DNA of 64,000 bases from Austropuccinia psidii (Eukaryota; Basidiomycota; Pucciniomycetes; Pucciniales; Sphaerophragmiaceae), in NCBI GenBank assembly GCA_023105745.1, contig JALGQZ010000004.1, forward strand, positions 69,119,112 through 69,183,111, given 5' to 3'. Each line of letters begins with the position of its first letter. Positions within the stretch are counted from its first letter, which is position 1. The notes under the pieces were generated by a model that saw only the letters and a list, made by a program, of their open reading frames with translations, searched no databases and had not been told where the DNA came from. This document shows, in pieces, positions 31,701 through 43,424 of this stretch. The position numbers and the translations under genes were made by a program.

Positions 31701-34469
31701 AAGTCAAGGATGGTTGGGGATTTTAGGGCATTGAACACCTATACTATTCCAGACAGGTATCCAATCCCTAGAATCCATGAGACTTTGACTCAATTATCCA
31801 AAGCAAAGTTTATTACTTCCATGGATGCTCTTAAAGGCTTCCATCAGAATGTTTTAACACCCCATGCAAGGAAATTATTGAGAATAATAGCTCATTGTGG
31901 TATTTATGAATATTTGAGGATGCCTTTTGGTATTAAAAATGCACCCTCTCATTATCAAAGAATGATGAATACCATATTCCCACATGAATTATCAGAGGGA
32001 TGGTTAATCATTTATATTGATGACATTATCATTTGTTCAGAAACCTGGCAATCACATTTAGAGAGACTTTCATTAGTACTTAAGAAAATTCTACAAGTGA
32101 ACATGAAAATTTCTCTTAAAAAATGTAATTTTGGGTTTCATGAGTTGAAAGCTCTGGGACATGTAGTATCAGGACTAAGCCTTGGTGTTGACAAAAACAA
32201 AGTGGCTGCAGTTTTATTGAAACAAATGCCCCAGAACAAAAAAGAGATGATGTCTTTCTTAGGATTTGCCAGTTATTACAGGCAACACCTTAAAGATTTT
32301 GCAATCCATGCCAGATCATTATACAGAATTTGTGATCAATAAGCTGTTTTTGAAATGACACAGGAGAGAATTCAAGCATATGATAAAATCAAGTATGCCT
32401 TGACCAATGCACCATTATTATTGATGCCAGACTGGAAACTTCCTTTTAAGCTGTATATTGATGCATGTGGTGATGGTTTAGGAGCTGCTCTTCATCAAGT
32501 TCAAATTGTCAATGACAAACCTTATGAAGGTCCAGTTTGTTTTATTTCAAGACAAATTAAACCTACTGAGGCAAGATATGGAGCTAGCCAAATGGAGTGC
32601 CTTTGCCTTGTTTGGGCTCTGGAAAAACTTCATTATTATCTTGATGGTAGTGTGTTTGAAGTAATTACTGATTGTAACGCAGTAAAATCACTTCTTAACA
32701 TGAAGACTCCAAACAGACACATGTTAAGATGGCAGATTGCTATACAGGAGTATAGAGGCAACATGACCATAGTACATAAAGCTGGAAATATTCATAAGAA
32801 TGCTGATGGCTTAAGTAGATGGGCATTACCCAATACACCTGATAATCCTGCCTATGTTCCTACAAGTGCAGAACCTCAAATCCCAATTGAAGGAATCAAT
32901 ATCACAGATGTTGGAACAGAATTTTTTGAAGAGGTTAGAGAAAGCTACAGGCAAGATAAGAATTGTCATATTCTTACTGCTCTACTTGACAAAGATTGTA
33001 AAGATGTAGCCTTGGCTAATTCTCTGGATGATATTTGGAAAACATCTTATGATAATGGAAGATTTCATTTGTTTGATGGTATACTATATGATAGATCTAA
33101 ACACACATGTGTCATGGTCCTATGTAGTAGAATGTTGATTAACACAATACTACTAGAATGCCATGATAACATTTATTCTGGACATCTGTCTGAAGACAGA
33201 ACAATGGAAAGAATTAAGACATGTGCCTGGTGGCCATCTTGGAAAAAAGATGTCATTGAGTACTGTCATAGTTGTGATAGATTCCAGAAAGCCAATAAAG
33301 CTACTGGTAAAAGATTTGGTTTAATGATCCATATTCAAGAACCAAGTACCCCATGGGAAGTGGTTCACATGGATTGGGTAACTGCTTTACCACCTGGAGG
33401 TGATAAAAGTTACAATGCATGTCTTGTTATTGTGGACAGATATAGCAAAACACCAATCTTTTTACCATGCCATAAAGATGACACAGCTATGGATACAGCT
33501 CTTCTAATTTGGAACAGAGTCATATCCCATACTGGTCTCTTTAAAAATATCATTAGTGATAGAGACCCAAAATTCACATCAGCCTTATGGACTAATCTAC
33601 ATAAGCTTTTGGGTACAAAATTATCATTTTCAACGGCCTACCATCCACAAACAGATGGACTGGCAGAAAGAATGATTCAAACCCTTGAGGACATGATCAG
33701 AAGATTTTGTGCTTATGGCCTGGAGTTTAAAGATTCTGATGGCTTTACCCATGATTGGTGTACTCTTATACCAGCATTGGAATTAGCCTACAAAACCTCC
33801 ATCCATGCTTCAACAGGCAAGACTCCTGCAATGTTGGAAAAAGGATGGAACCCCAAACTCCCAGTTGACACTTTGAAAAAAGATTTGGTTGACATTCATC
33901 CAACTGCTTCCAGCTTCAAGCTGCTGCTTGATAAAGTGAGACATCATGCAAATCAAAGCATGAATGATGCCTTTGAATATGCTAAGCAGAAATGGGATAA
34001 AAGTCATAAGACACCAGAATTCAAAGTAGGGGACTTAATACTAGTTTCAACCTTGAACTTTAATAATATTAAAGGTCCAAAGAAATTGAAAGATTCCTTT
34101 GCAGGACCATTTATTATTAAAGCCCTCCATGGGACAAATGCAGTACAAGTAGAACTGTCAGGAGAGTTAGGAAACAAACACCCAACTTTTCCCGTCAGTC
34201 TTGTAAAGCATTACACATCAAGTGATAAGGAATTATTTCCTTTGAGAAATGAAACACCCTTAGAAGTACCCCCACTTGAACCAAGTGAGGAAAAGAAAGT
34301 ACTGAAAGTCTTAAAAGAAAGAAGACTTAGGGGTAAAAATGAAAGAGAATACTTAGTCAGGTACAGAAATCCACAACATGAAGATGAGTGGGTTGAAGAA
34401 AGTAAGATACCTGATTCCCAAAAGTTTCTCAGAAGATTCAGACATGAGAGAAGACCAATTCCTCAATAA
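28701..34469 (+). CDS. gag-pol: Gag-Pol of element D, one in-frame UAA
   Basis: One frame of 1,923 codons including the final stop, broken only by TAA at 32340-32342; E2 has CAA there, so one C-to-T change would explain it. Order: low-complexity N-terminus ([13 protein letters not shown]); coiled-coil-like region about residues 265-410; Gag core ([14 protein letters not shown]); zinc knuckle C635-C638-H643-C648, canonical CX2CX4HX4C; protease Asp 758 (LDSGAFC); reverse transcriptase YIDDI at 1105-1109. After the stop, numbering from 32355: RNase H Asp 36, HHCC finger, integrase D340, D402, E438 (D-x35-E), and a C-terminal chromodomain ([21 protein letters not shown]). All catalytic motifs are intact. 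Readthrough of the UAA is possible but not suggested by E2. Confidence 0.93.
28906..29481 (+). CDS. Overlapping +1-frame ORF at 5' end of D gag
   Basis: A 191-codon frame inside the long ORF but in another phase. Its peptide matches the peptide of E2 61979-61512 ([20 protein letters not shown] against [40 protein letters not shown] against AMDNVFHMARALMEFKDKEE), although the families are well diverged. The C-terminal half is Lys/Pro-rich. It ends at AAG AAA TAG, where a -1 shift would enter the main gag frame. It may be the true N-terminal Gag segment, reached by splicing or frameshift. The long frame is also open here, so I cannot decide by eye. Confidence 0.6.
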   Translation: MLLDLNHFQQATVEIYQSQWKNWFLASKQQEWELLPSLWIGTMNSYLQVKKFMGPEKTEDLLLGWTPMSVKGQVQQIKAWLKNQSMLSEDQKKKLAQGKDNSQVEAPQASTSKNPPQQVPNKPKQAPKTNQKGKQKAKGKAKPKWNKPYPQNYRIPKKEKTAMDNVFNMARTLMEFKNKEEERLNQSFPKK

Positions 34470-34604
34470 AAGTTTGAATTGTGTGCTTTACATACTTGAA
34501 CAGTATAAGTAGAGAGGTTGGACAGTGGATTATACCCCCCCCAAATAACTTGGGGGTATACTACAAAAGAAAATTGTGGTACAATTTTTTTTGGTGGTAG
34601 GGAA
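34470..34604 (+). other. 3' untranslated segment and polypurine tract of D
   Basis: 135 bp between the gag-pol stop and the 3' LTR. Contains a C8 run near 34536 and an inverted word pair (ACCCCCC / GGGGGTA). The polypurine tract is the GGTGGTAGGGAA just before the LTR. Confidence 0.6.
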
Positions 34605-36793
34605 TGTGAGCCTGTGAGGTATGTTTAACATACCCATAAGGCCACAAATGATTTTATAAACAATTAAATTTGTCTTAAACAGACTTTTTAGTTGAATTTA
34701 AAATAAAAAATAATAAAAAATAAGTATAACTTTTTTTTGGATAAACAAAGTTATAATTATTATGTCATTTTTGGATTCTACACCAAAAATAACCTAGGGT
34801 ACACCCATAAGGTGTTATACCCAAAAACACTTATTTCTTGTGTTATTAGAAGATTTAAGAATCTCACAGTACTAATGTAACTTTTTTAACATTTTTTTAA
34901 AATTGTTAAATTTAAGCTTAATTAAGCTTAAATTTAAAGTTACATAAGGTTTATGCAACTTTACCAAAATTTTAGTTAAAATTGAGGTGTGGTGTATATT
35001 TACTGAATTGGCTAAGGATTTGCCATACAGAATGTAAATCCTGCGTGAGCTCAATTTAAAAGGGTTTAAGGCCATAGTATGGCTTTAAATAAATAAAAGG
35101 GCAAAATCCACGCAAAAAGGTGGGACAAAGGAAAAAGACCAAATAGAGCTGGGGTACCCAACTTTTTGGATCTGCAAGGATTCAATTAAGGTTGTCCACC
35201 TGTATTGGAGGATTTTCAACCTTATTTAAACTTTAAGATTAGACTTTGATCCAACCTTAAGGTTTAAACTGGTTTTATCCTAAATTGGACAGGAATTTCA
35301 AGCTGCCAAGAGGGTAAATCCCAATAAGCAGGCTTGGAATCAAGGTTTTAAGAACTGTCAAAGCTTAATCAAGCTTAAGAAGCTTAAATAAGCTTAAAAC
35401 TTTAAAGTTTCAATCATCAAAACCTTATCAAAACTTAAGGTTTTGTGTGTATTGCTATTTTACGTGGAAAAATAGTAATAACTTCAAAAATTCATTAAAA
35501 ATCCAAATCTTAATGGATTTGCTTGAAAATTTCACACAGCTTAGAATTTAATATTATCAATATATAAATTAAATTTTAAGTATCTTTTATTAATAAGTTT
35601 CCTGGGTAATTAGCCTGGAAAATTACTTTTTAATTAAGCTTAAAGAAAATTATGATTTCTTTAAAAATTAATTAAAAATTGAGTTTAAAAGATTTCTGCT
35701 TGAAACTCTAATTTTAAGTTGTTCATATGATGAACTTTAATATAAATAAACTTATTTTATATTAAAACTTAAAATAATTAAACTAAATGAGGATTAAAGT
35801 TACTTGGAGTTAAGAATAACACTGGTAACTTTAAATTGGAAGTAAAAATAAGTTGCCTTAAGTTAAGAACTTAATTTTTAAGCATGGTTTTTCAGTTTTG
35901 ACCTGAGCACGCCCTCTACATCCATTATGAATCATGAGAGCTGCTCTGTAGACATAAAAAGAGTCTTTTCATCACTGTTTTTGTCCATAATTCATAATCA
36001 ATCCAATCATATTAGACATTTAAACAGGTAAAGTTTTATTAAATATAAAATCTTATTATTAAAAGTAATTCTTAAGTTATTTTTACTCTTTATTTATTAA
36101 ATTAAAGAATTGAAGTCATAGAATTCAGATTATTGTTGTAATCATCTATAATAAATTTTATTATATAAAATTTTCATCTTAAATATCTTTTAAAATCCAC
36201 AAATTCCTCTCAAAAACTCTTTAATCATAAATTTTAGTATAAAAAGTTGTTTTATCTTTGATTTTATTGATTTTTGGCGTGTTTTTAACTTATAATCATT
36301 ATTTAATATAATAACTGTTGTCTTATAACTTGTTGTATTAAATAAATATTATAAGTAAGTTTTCTTTAAAGTTCTATATTTTTTTTATCTATTATTAGTT
36401 TTTTTATATAGAATTTTATTCTATAAAGAATTATTTCTGCACAGTGTGTGATTAATTCTTTTTATAAATAATATTTATATTATTTATAAGTGGTTAATAT
36501 TCTTATTTTCCACGTGTAATTGTCTCATTAAGAGCTTTACACTTCTTATTGTTATAACTGTCAGTGACTATAACAATAATAGAATAATTATAATTTATTA
36601 TAATTATTATATTTTTTATTATTATTATATTATTATAATAATAATTAAATTTATTTTTTATATAATTATTTTTAATAATTATATTTAAATTTGTGGTTAT
36701 AATATTTCATTATATTATATTTTTCTACTGAGGACAGTCATAGTACTCTTGATATTGTTACTATTATCAAGAGTTTCATAGACAAACCTTACA
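34605..36793 (+). repeat. 3' LTR of element D (2189 bp)
   Basis: Same length and almost the same sequence as 25764-27952. Differences seen: A/G near 26457 against 35287, and T/C near 27246 against 36087. Such similarity marks a very recent insertion, because the two LTRs are identical when the element integrates. Confidence 0.95.
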
Positions 36794-36798
36794 CACCT

Positions 36799-37635
36799 GA
36801 TTCTTTTGATGGTACTCAAGCTCATAAATTGAGAGGATTTATCCAATCCTGTCAATTAATCTTCCATAATGATCCAGCGAATCTCTTCTCTGACAGGAAG
36901 AAAGCTCTTTACTCAACTTCTTTTCTCACTGGTAGAGCTGGAAAGTGGATTGAACCCTATCTCTCAAATATTTCCAATGAAGACTCTTCCTACCTCCTCA
37001 ACAATTGGCCATTATTTGAATCTCAATTATTCACTCTGTTTGGTGACCCCAATGAAGTCAGGAAAGCTGAACAAGAGTTGGACAATTTGAGGATGAAGGA
37101 AAGTGGTCATGTTTCCTTGTACATTGCAGATTTCAGAAGCTTAATGTCAAGAATTGGAGATTGGGGGGAAAGAGCTTATATCCATGTTTACAGAAGAGGA
37201 TTGGGATCAAGATTATTGGATCAGTTGTCTTCTCACCCTGGAACATTTGATACTCTTCAAGAACTTATGGATGTCACCTTAGAATTAGACACAAGATATC
37301 AAGAGAGGAAAAAAGAAAAGGGTGGCAATCAAGAGAAGAAGCCTCCAGTCATTTGATCCAATCAATCTAGGCCTCCTCAAATCTCATCTTCAAAGAGGTC
37401 TCACCAGAAGAAGAACAAGAAGGGCAAGCAATTTCAAGCTTCAAAGGACAAGCCCCATGCTGCTCTCCTCAATAAGGACAATAAATTAGTCGGTTCTGAA
37501 AAGGAGAGGAGGATTAAAGAGGGGTTGTGTACTCATTGTGGTGGAAAGCACCCAATTTAAAAATGCTTCAAGAGACCTCAGAACAAGCCTGGGCCATCAT
37601 CAAGAGGCTTCCCTAGCAAGCAGGGAAAAGCCTGA
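36799..37635 (+). pseudogene. gag: Gag of element C, part 2
   Basis: Continues from 25763 with DSFDGTQAHKLRGF, the capsid region and a knuckle (CTHCGGKHPI). TGA at 37354-37356 replaces Gly (SGSN in A), and a TAA near 37558 replaces the Glu of IEKC. It ends at TGA 37633-37635, the ancestral gag stop. Confidence 0.92.
37623..37629 (+). promoter_or_regulatory. Slippery heptamer for -1 frameshift (C)
   Basis: G GGA AAA followed by GCC and TGA. It is identical to A except that the TGA stop is retained, which shows that the TGG of A is a lost stop. Confidence 0.8.
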
Positions 37636-40600
37636 GTGGGAATCATGATGTGTTCAATGGTTCTCACTTATTTCCTTCAAGAGCACAATTGTGCACTCTG
37701 AATACTAGTGTCAAGAAATCTTTAAAGTTTCTTATTTCCTCTTCTGTCTCTGATATTTTTTATAGTATTCTCATTGATTCTGGTGCTACAAACTCTTTTA
37801 TTGCAAAGAATTTTGTTCTCAAGTACTCATTGACTCTGTCAGAGCTCCCTGAAAAGATTCTTCTTTTCATTTTGGATTCTAATGAATCCCCTGCCTTGTT
37901 CATCACCCATTATACCAAGTGGGTAGTTGACTTTCCTTCCTTCCCAAGCTTTGAATGGGACTTCTTTATCATAGATTCACCCAAGGGAGAATACCTGATA
38001 TTGGGCTATGATTTCCTTTACCATTTTAATCGCATTATTGATTGGAAAAATGGATTGATCACCTATGATTCTAGTAATAAGGATTCTAGTGGTATTATTC
38101 CTTCTACTAGTAATGCCTTAGCCACTGCTGTCAACAGTGTTGCTCTGGTTGGTGAACTTAAGACACCTTCCCTTCCTTCTTCAGTCCATATCCCTTCCAT
38201 TATTCCCTCTCAGTCATTACTTCCATTAAGAGATGAAGTCTTCAAAGAGATAAAGGATGTTGGAGAAGATGTTGCCATATCTTCACTTCATCTCTTTCAA
38301 GGGGATATGGACCTTCCTCCCTTATCTTTTCATGCATCCCTGGAGGAGCAGTGCGATGAGGAGGAAGAGCCAGAAGAAATTGAAACTGTGTTGAAGGTTG
38401 TTCCTCCTGCTTATCACCAATATTTGGATGTATTCTCCAAGGTGAAAGCAGAGAAACTTCCGCCACACCGCGCCTGTGATCACCATATCAAATTGGAGGG
38501 TCTTCTACCTCCAGTTGGTGTTATCTACTCATTATCAAATCAAGAGTCAGAAACACTGCGGGCCTACATTTCAGAGAATGTAGAGAAAGGTTTCATTAGA
38601 CCAAGCTCCTCTTCAACAGGAGCACCTGTCCTTTTTGTCAAGAAAAAGGATGGAGGTCTCCGTTTGTGTGTTGACTACCGCAAACTCAATGCTGTCACTA
38701 GGAAGAACAGATACCCTGTTCCTCCTATGAACCAGCTTCTTACCGTATTCAACGGTTCCACTATCTTCTCCCAGATAGATTTGCGTGGTGCATATAACCT
38801 TCTGAGAATCAAAGAGGGGGATGAGCACTTAACTGCCTTTAGAACCAAATATGGTAGTTATGAGTATTTGGTCATGCCATTTGGTTTGACCAATGCTCCT
38901 GCTTCTTTCCAACATCTAGTAAATGATATCTTTGCAGATTTTTTGGATGTGTTTGTTGTGGTTTCTTTAGATGATATTATGGTCTTTTCCAGTTCTGAGG
39001 AGGAACATGTCAAACATGTGGCCTCTGTCCTCCAAAGACTGAGGGACAATAATCTGTTTGCCAAAGCCTCCAAGTGTGTGTTCCATGCCTCAAGTGTGGA
39101 ATACTTGGGCTATGTTGTTTCAAGTGATGGCCTCAAGATGGATTCTTCAAAAGTTCAGCAAATCCTCAATTGGCCTCAGCCCAAAACCATCAAGGCCCTT
39201 CAATCTTTTCTTGGCTTTGCCAGTTTTTATCATTGTTTCATTAAAAATCATTCCAAAAAAATCACTTCCCTCACTTCCCTTCTCAAAAAAGATTCTCCTT
39301 TCATCTTCAATGAGGAAGCTCTTAGTCAGTTTCAAGCACTCAAAGAAGCTTTCACCTCTGCTCCTATCTTATCCCATTTCAATCCATCTCTACATACTAT
39401 TGTAGAGACTGATGCTTCTGATTATGCGTTGGGCGCCGTACTGAGTCAGGTGAATGACTCTGTAAAGCATCCCATTGCATTTGATAGTCGCAAGCTCTTA
39501 CCCGCTAAACTCAACTATGAAATTCATGACAAGGAACTCCTTGGCATAGTTTAGGCTCTCAAGCGCTGGAGAGCATTTCTTCTTTCTCTTTACAATCCTT
39601 TTGAGGTCTTGACAGACCACTCTTCCTTGAAGTATTTCATGTCTTCTAAAGTTCTTACTCGTCGTCAGGCCCGTTGGGCTGAATTTCTCTCAGAATTTCA
39701 TTTCACTATCACTTACCACCCAGGCACGCTGGCCACTTTACCAGATGCCTTTTCACGTCGGGACGACGTGTACCCAGAGAGGGGGGTGGACTTCATCAGC
39801 AAGAATCCTCAAAATTTTCATCAAGTACTTAAGCAAGATGGAATTCAAGAGTCAAGATTCTTCTCAATCAAAGTGAAAATTTTCTCAGATTTAGTGGACA
39901 AGATTCAAAAAGAAGTATGGCAAGACAAAGACTATAAAGAAATACTCAAGAAACTAGCAAGAGGTGAATCAGTTCCAGATTATTCTCTTGAACCTCAAGC
40001 CAAGTTATTATTATTCAAAGATAGAGTGGTAATCCCAAGCAATGAAGAACTTCAACTCAATATTCTTCAAACGCGTCATGACTCACCATTGGCTGGCCAT
40101 CCTGGCCAGGAGAAGACCCTCAAGCTCATCAAGAGGGATTTTTATTGGGCTGGCATGAATCAATTCATCAAGGACTATGTGTCCTCATTTCAGCAATGTT
40201 CAAGAAACAAGAACATTCATCACAAGAAGTTTGGATTACTCAAGCCTCTTTCAATTCCATCTGGTCCTTGGAATTCATTATCAATGGACTTCATCACTCA
40301 ATTGCCACTTTCAAACAACTTTGATTCAATTTGAGTAGTTGTGGACAGATTCTCAAAAATGGCAATCTTCATTCCAACTTATGGAACAATCACTGGTCTG
40401 GATTTAGCTCAAATCTTCATTAGTCATGTATTTTCCAAGCATGGACTTCCAGTCAGTATTGTCAGTGATAGAGGATCCTTATTTGTTTCATCATTTTGGA
40501 CTCAATTATGTCAGCAGCTCAAGATATCAAGAGATCTTTCAACTGCCTTTCCCCCTGAAACAGATGGACAGACAGAGATGGTAAATTAGATACTAGAACA

Positions 40601-41351
40601 GTACCTTTGGATGTATGTCAGCTATCATCAAGATGACTGGTACACCTGGCTCCCTCTGGCTGAATTTGCCTATAATAATGCAGAACACTCATCAACCAAG
40701 AAATCACCTTTTTTCACCATTTATGGAAGAAATCTCAGCTTTGACTCAATCCATATTTCTCAAGACTCACCTTCTGGAAAGTTATCAGCAAAACTCCAAT
40801 CAGTACAGCAAGTTGTCAAAGAAGAATTAGAGTCAGCAATAAGGAGATTCAAGAAGTATGCAGATAGAAATAGGGCAATTCCACCTGATTTCCAACCTGG
40901 GGACAAAGTATGGCTAGCTTCCAAGAACATCAAGACAACAAGACCCACCAAGAAGTTATCAGAAAGATGGTTGGGACCTTTTGAAGTTCTGAAGAAGATT
41001 GGAAGCCATGCATATCACCTCAAGTTGCCTCAGCAATGGAAAACAGTTCACCCTGTATTCCATGTGTCCTTGTTAGAACCAGTCAAGCATTCAACTATCC
41101 CAAATCGTCATCAATTGCCGCCACCACCAGTTTTAGTGGAGGAGCAAGAAGAATGGGAAGTGGCTCAGGTTCTGGACTCAAAACTCAAAAGAGGTAAATT
41201 ATGGTATCTTGTAGAGTGGAAAGGATTCAGTGAAGACCCAGAAAGAACCACTTGGGAACCGGCTTCAAACCTTACCAACTCACCAGATCTTGTCAAGGAC
41301 TTCCATTCATTGTATCCAGACAAGCCTGGTCCAAATACCTCAAGAGTTTGA
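37623..41351 (+). pseudogene. pol: Pol of element C, three stops
   Basis: Single frame. Protease IDSGATNSF is intact; reverse transcriptase keeps the catalytic Asp (SQIDLRGAYN), but the second motif reads VVSLDDIMVF where A has YLDD. TAG 39552-39554 hits RNase H (Trp in A), TGA 40332-40334 hits integrase at the same codon as TGA 4470-4472 of A, and TAG 40587-40589 replaces Gln. The integrase finger has also lost one Cys (SSFQQC for SSCQQC). The chromodomain at the C-terminus is intact (YLVEWKGFSEDPERTTW). Confidence 0.93.
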
Positions 41352-41707
41352 TTTATGGCGCTTGGTGGGGAGAAGAAGTTATGAAAGTAAGTTCCTCTCC
41401 TGGCATGCACCTTTAAGGGGGTATTCTGCCCATATGTTGTTGTAAGAATCACCTTGGCCACTTTGTGAGCACTTGTCAATTCTTTGGATAGGTTCAGGAA
41501 GCATACAACACCAATACCCTCTGATTTGGACCTTATCAACATATGGCCAAATATTCCTTTCTTTGTTTTTCTTTTCTTTCTTTTTATTTATCATTTCAAT
41601 TTATGCCAATCATCATAATTCAAGACATTCATTACTTGAAGTCATTTACGGCAATTCTTTTCAGAAGTCATTTATGGCAATTCATCTCAGAAGTCATTTA
41701 TGGCAAT
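41352..41707 (+). other. 3' region of C with one copy of the conserved motif
   Basis: Holds the GCTTGGTGGGGAG ... AAGTAAGTTCC ... ATCACCTTGGCCACT block (41355-41470), homologous to the first copy in A at 5495-5610, then TTTCTTT-rich sequence and repeated CATTTATGGCAATTC words. The second copy seen in A is absent because about 205 bp were replaced by the filler that follows. Confidence 0.65.
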
Positions 41708-42260
41708 CTGCATCTGAAATTATCAAAATATCTCCAGCTGTTGCTCCAGAAGAAACTGGTCATTTGCGCTTCAATACTGGACCCTCACTTCAAGCTCAAG
41801 TTCTTCATTGTACATGAAGCAACGCTTGCTTGTTTTAAAACTACAGCAAATCAATGTTTGCTTTGTTTTGAAGAACAAGCCAAGAAACAATTCAAGTATC
41901 CACCTGACAACAGTTCCAAACAAACCAGTATGAACAAGCGTACAGCAGTGGGCTCATTTGATGACATGTATCCTTCCTCCTCTCTGGAAGACAACCTCTT
42001 GAAACAGAACTTTATCAATTCGTTGCAGAACCACCTGAGCCAAAAACAACCAACAGTTTACTTTTCTGGAAGTCTTGTACAGAAATCTTCCCAACCCTTC
42101 CACAGATGGCCTACCAGTACTTGGCCATCCCAGCAACAAGTGCACCATCTGAGTGGGTTTTTCCAGGTGGGAGAAAAATTGTTAGTTATCAATGTTGTTC
42201 TCTTTCAACCATTCATGTTGAACAGTTGGCTTGCTTAAAGGATTGGTCTCAAAGGTTTGG
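41708..42260 (+). pseudogene. hAT transposase C-terminal fragment
   Basis: An open stretch gives ICASILDPHFKLKFF and, after a shift near 42090, MAYQYLAIPATSAPSEWVF, GGRKIVSYQ and CLKDW. These are the hallmarks of the C-terminal dimerisation region of hAT transposases. The N-terminal BED finger and the catalytic core are missing, and the fragment has frame changes, so it cannot be active. Confidence 0.85.
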
Positions 42261-42564
42261 CCACTTGTACTCTTAGTTTTTTTATTTTTTATTTTGTTTC
42301 TGATATATTTTCTCCCAACGTTGGCTGTCATGAATTTCAAATATTATATACAGGTTTTCTATTGGTCTCTGTTTGGGATGCCATGTGTTCCGTCCCCCTG
42401 TCCGTCCGGGGAATAAGATTGTTTTCTAAGAAAAATTTGGCCCCACCCCCTTTCCCATTGGTGCAGGGTGGCAGGGATTCCTCAAAATGCAGGGGCCAGG
42501 CGCCAGCCTTACTCACTAGGAATCTATGCTTATGCCTCCATCCACGCCAGATTTCCCCTGCACT

Positions 42565-43205
42565 TAATATATGGTCTGATGCAAGCTGGGGGGAGAATTC
42601 TCAAGGTCAACCCATGGGTTCCTGGCTCAGCTGAGCGGGTGCAGTATCTCTTGGTGTGCCAAGAGATTAATGACAGTGGCAGAATCTAGCTGCCATGCCA
42701 AGTTCATGGCACTGGGACTAGCAGCTAGACACAGAAAATAGCTCAAGAATCTATTAGATGGCATCACTGGCACAGAAATACCACTATGACTGCTTTGTGA
42801 CAACACATTGGCAATCTGCATTACCAAAGACTCTTTGTCAAATAAACAAATCAAGCACTCAGACAGAGAGTACTTCATCACCAATCAGTTGCCAAGAGAC
42901 AAGGTAGCAAGCTCTGAGTGGGTTTCATCAGGCAACATGAGTGCCAACATCATGACCAAACCATTGGGTTCTGTATTACACCAACAGTTGTGTGGTCAGA
43001 CTTTATGCAGCGGGTAAACTTCCCAATTTATTTTTTCCCATTTTTTGTAAATACGTATTCTATAAATACATCCCTACTCTTACTGTTGTATATATATGAC
43101 CAGTTGTACGGTTTTGCAGTCATGGGGGGGATGTTGCCATACAACAACAAAACCACAAGCAAGCGCGACAGGCCCGCATATATAAAGTGACATTAAACAA
43201 TGCAA
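42565..43205 (+). pseudogene. Ty1/Copia RNase H end and truncated 3' LTR
   Basis: WSDASWGENSQG marks the start of the Copia RNase H domain, then after disruptions LCDNTLAICITKDSLSNKQI, KHSDREYFI and ANIMTKPLGS near 42800-42980, the classic Copia C-terminal motifs. A purine tract (GGGGGGGA, 43124-43131) is followed by TGTTGCCATAC at 43132, a likely LTR start cut off after about 70 bp. Several stops are present. Confidence 0.85.
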
Positions 43206-43424
43206 TGGGAGGATTTTTCTTTATTTCTTTCTTTACTCTCATTTTCTCTTATTCTTTTCTTTTTTCTTTCTTTATTTACTTGTATAATTTTCTTTCTTTT
43301 ATTTCTTTGAAGCAGAAGCATCCCCTCCCAAATCATGTATTGGGAGGTTCCATTATTTTTCATTTTTAGTATTTATAAGAGTGGGGATAGAAGTAAAACC
43401 AAACACAAACAAGGAAAAGGAAAA

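Larger units (their letters stand above)
25764..36793 (+). mobile_element. Ty3/Gypsy element D with 2.2-kb LTRs, youngest insertion
   Basis: Both LTRs are 2189 bp, and I noticed only two base differences between them on reading. Target duplication CACCT lies at 25759-25763 and 36794-36798, within gag of C. The internal region has a single long gag-pol frame with one stop, ending in a chromodomain. Its proteins differ strongly from A/B/C but match E1/E2. Confidence 0.96.
41708..43205 (+). other. Foreign filler: hAT and Copia fragments replacing 205 bp
   Basis: Compared with A, sequence equivalent to about 5844-6048 is missing and about 1.5 kb of unrelated sequence takes its place. The filler joins a hAT transposase 3' fragment to a Ty1/Copia 3' fragment with the beginning of its LTR. 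Bases 42261-42560 between them are unassigned and include GC-rich words (CCGTCCGGGG). I see no target duplication around the filler, so it looks like patchwork repair and not an insertion by either element. Confidence 0.7.
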
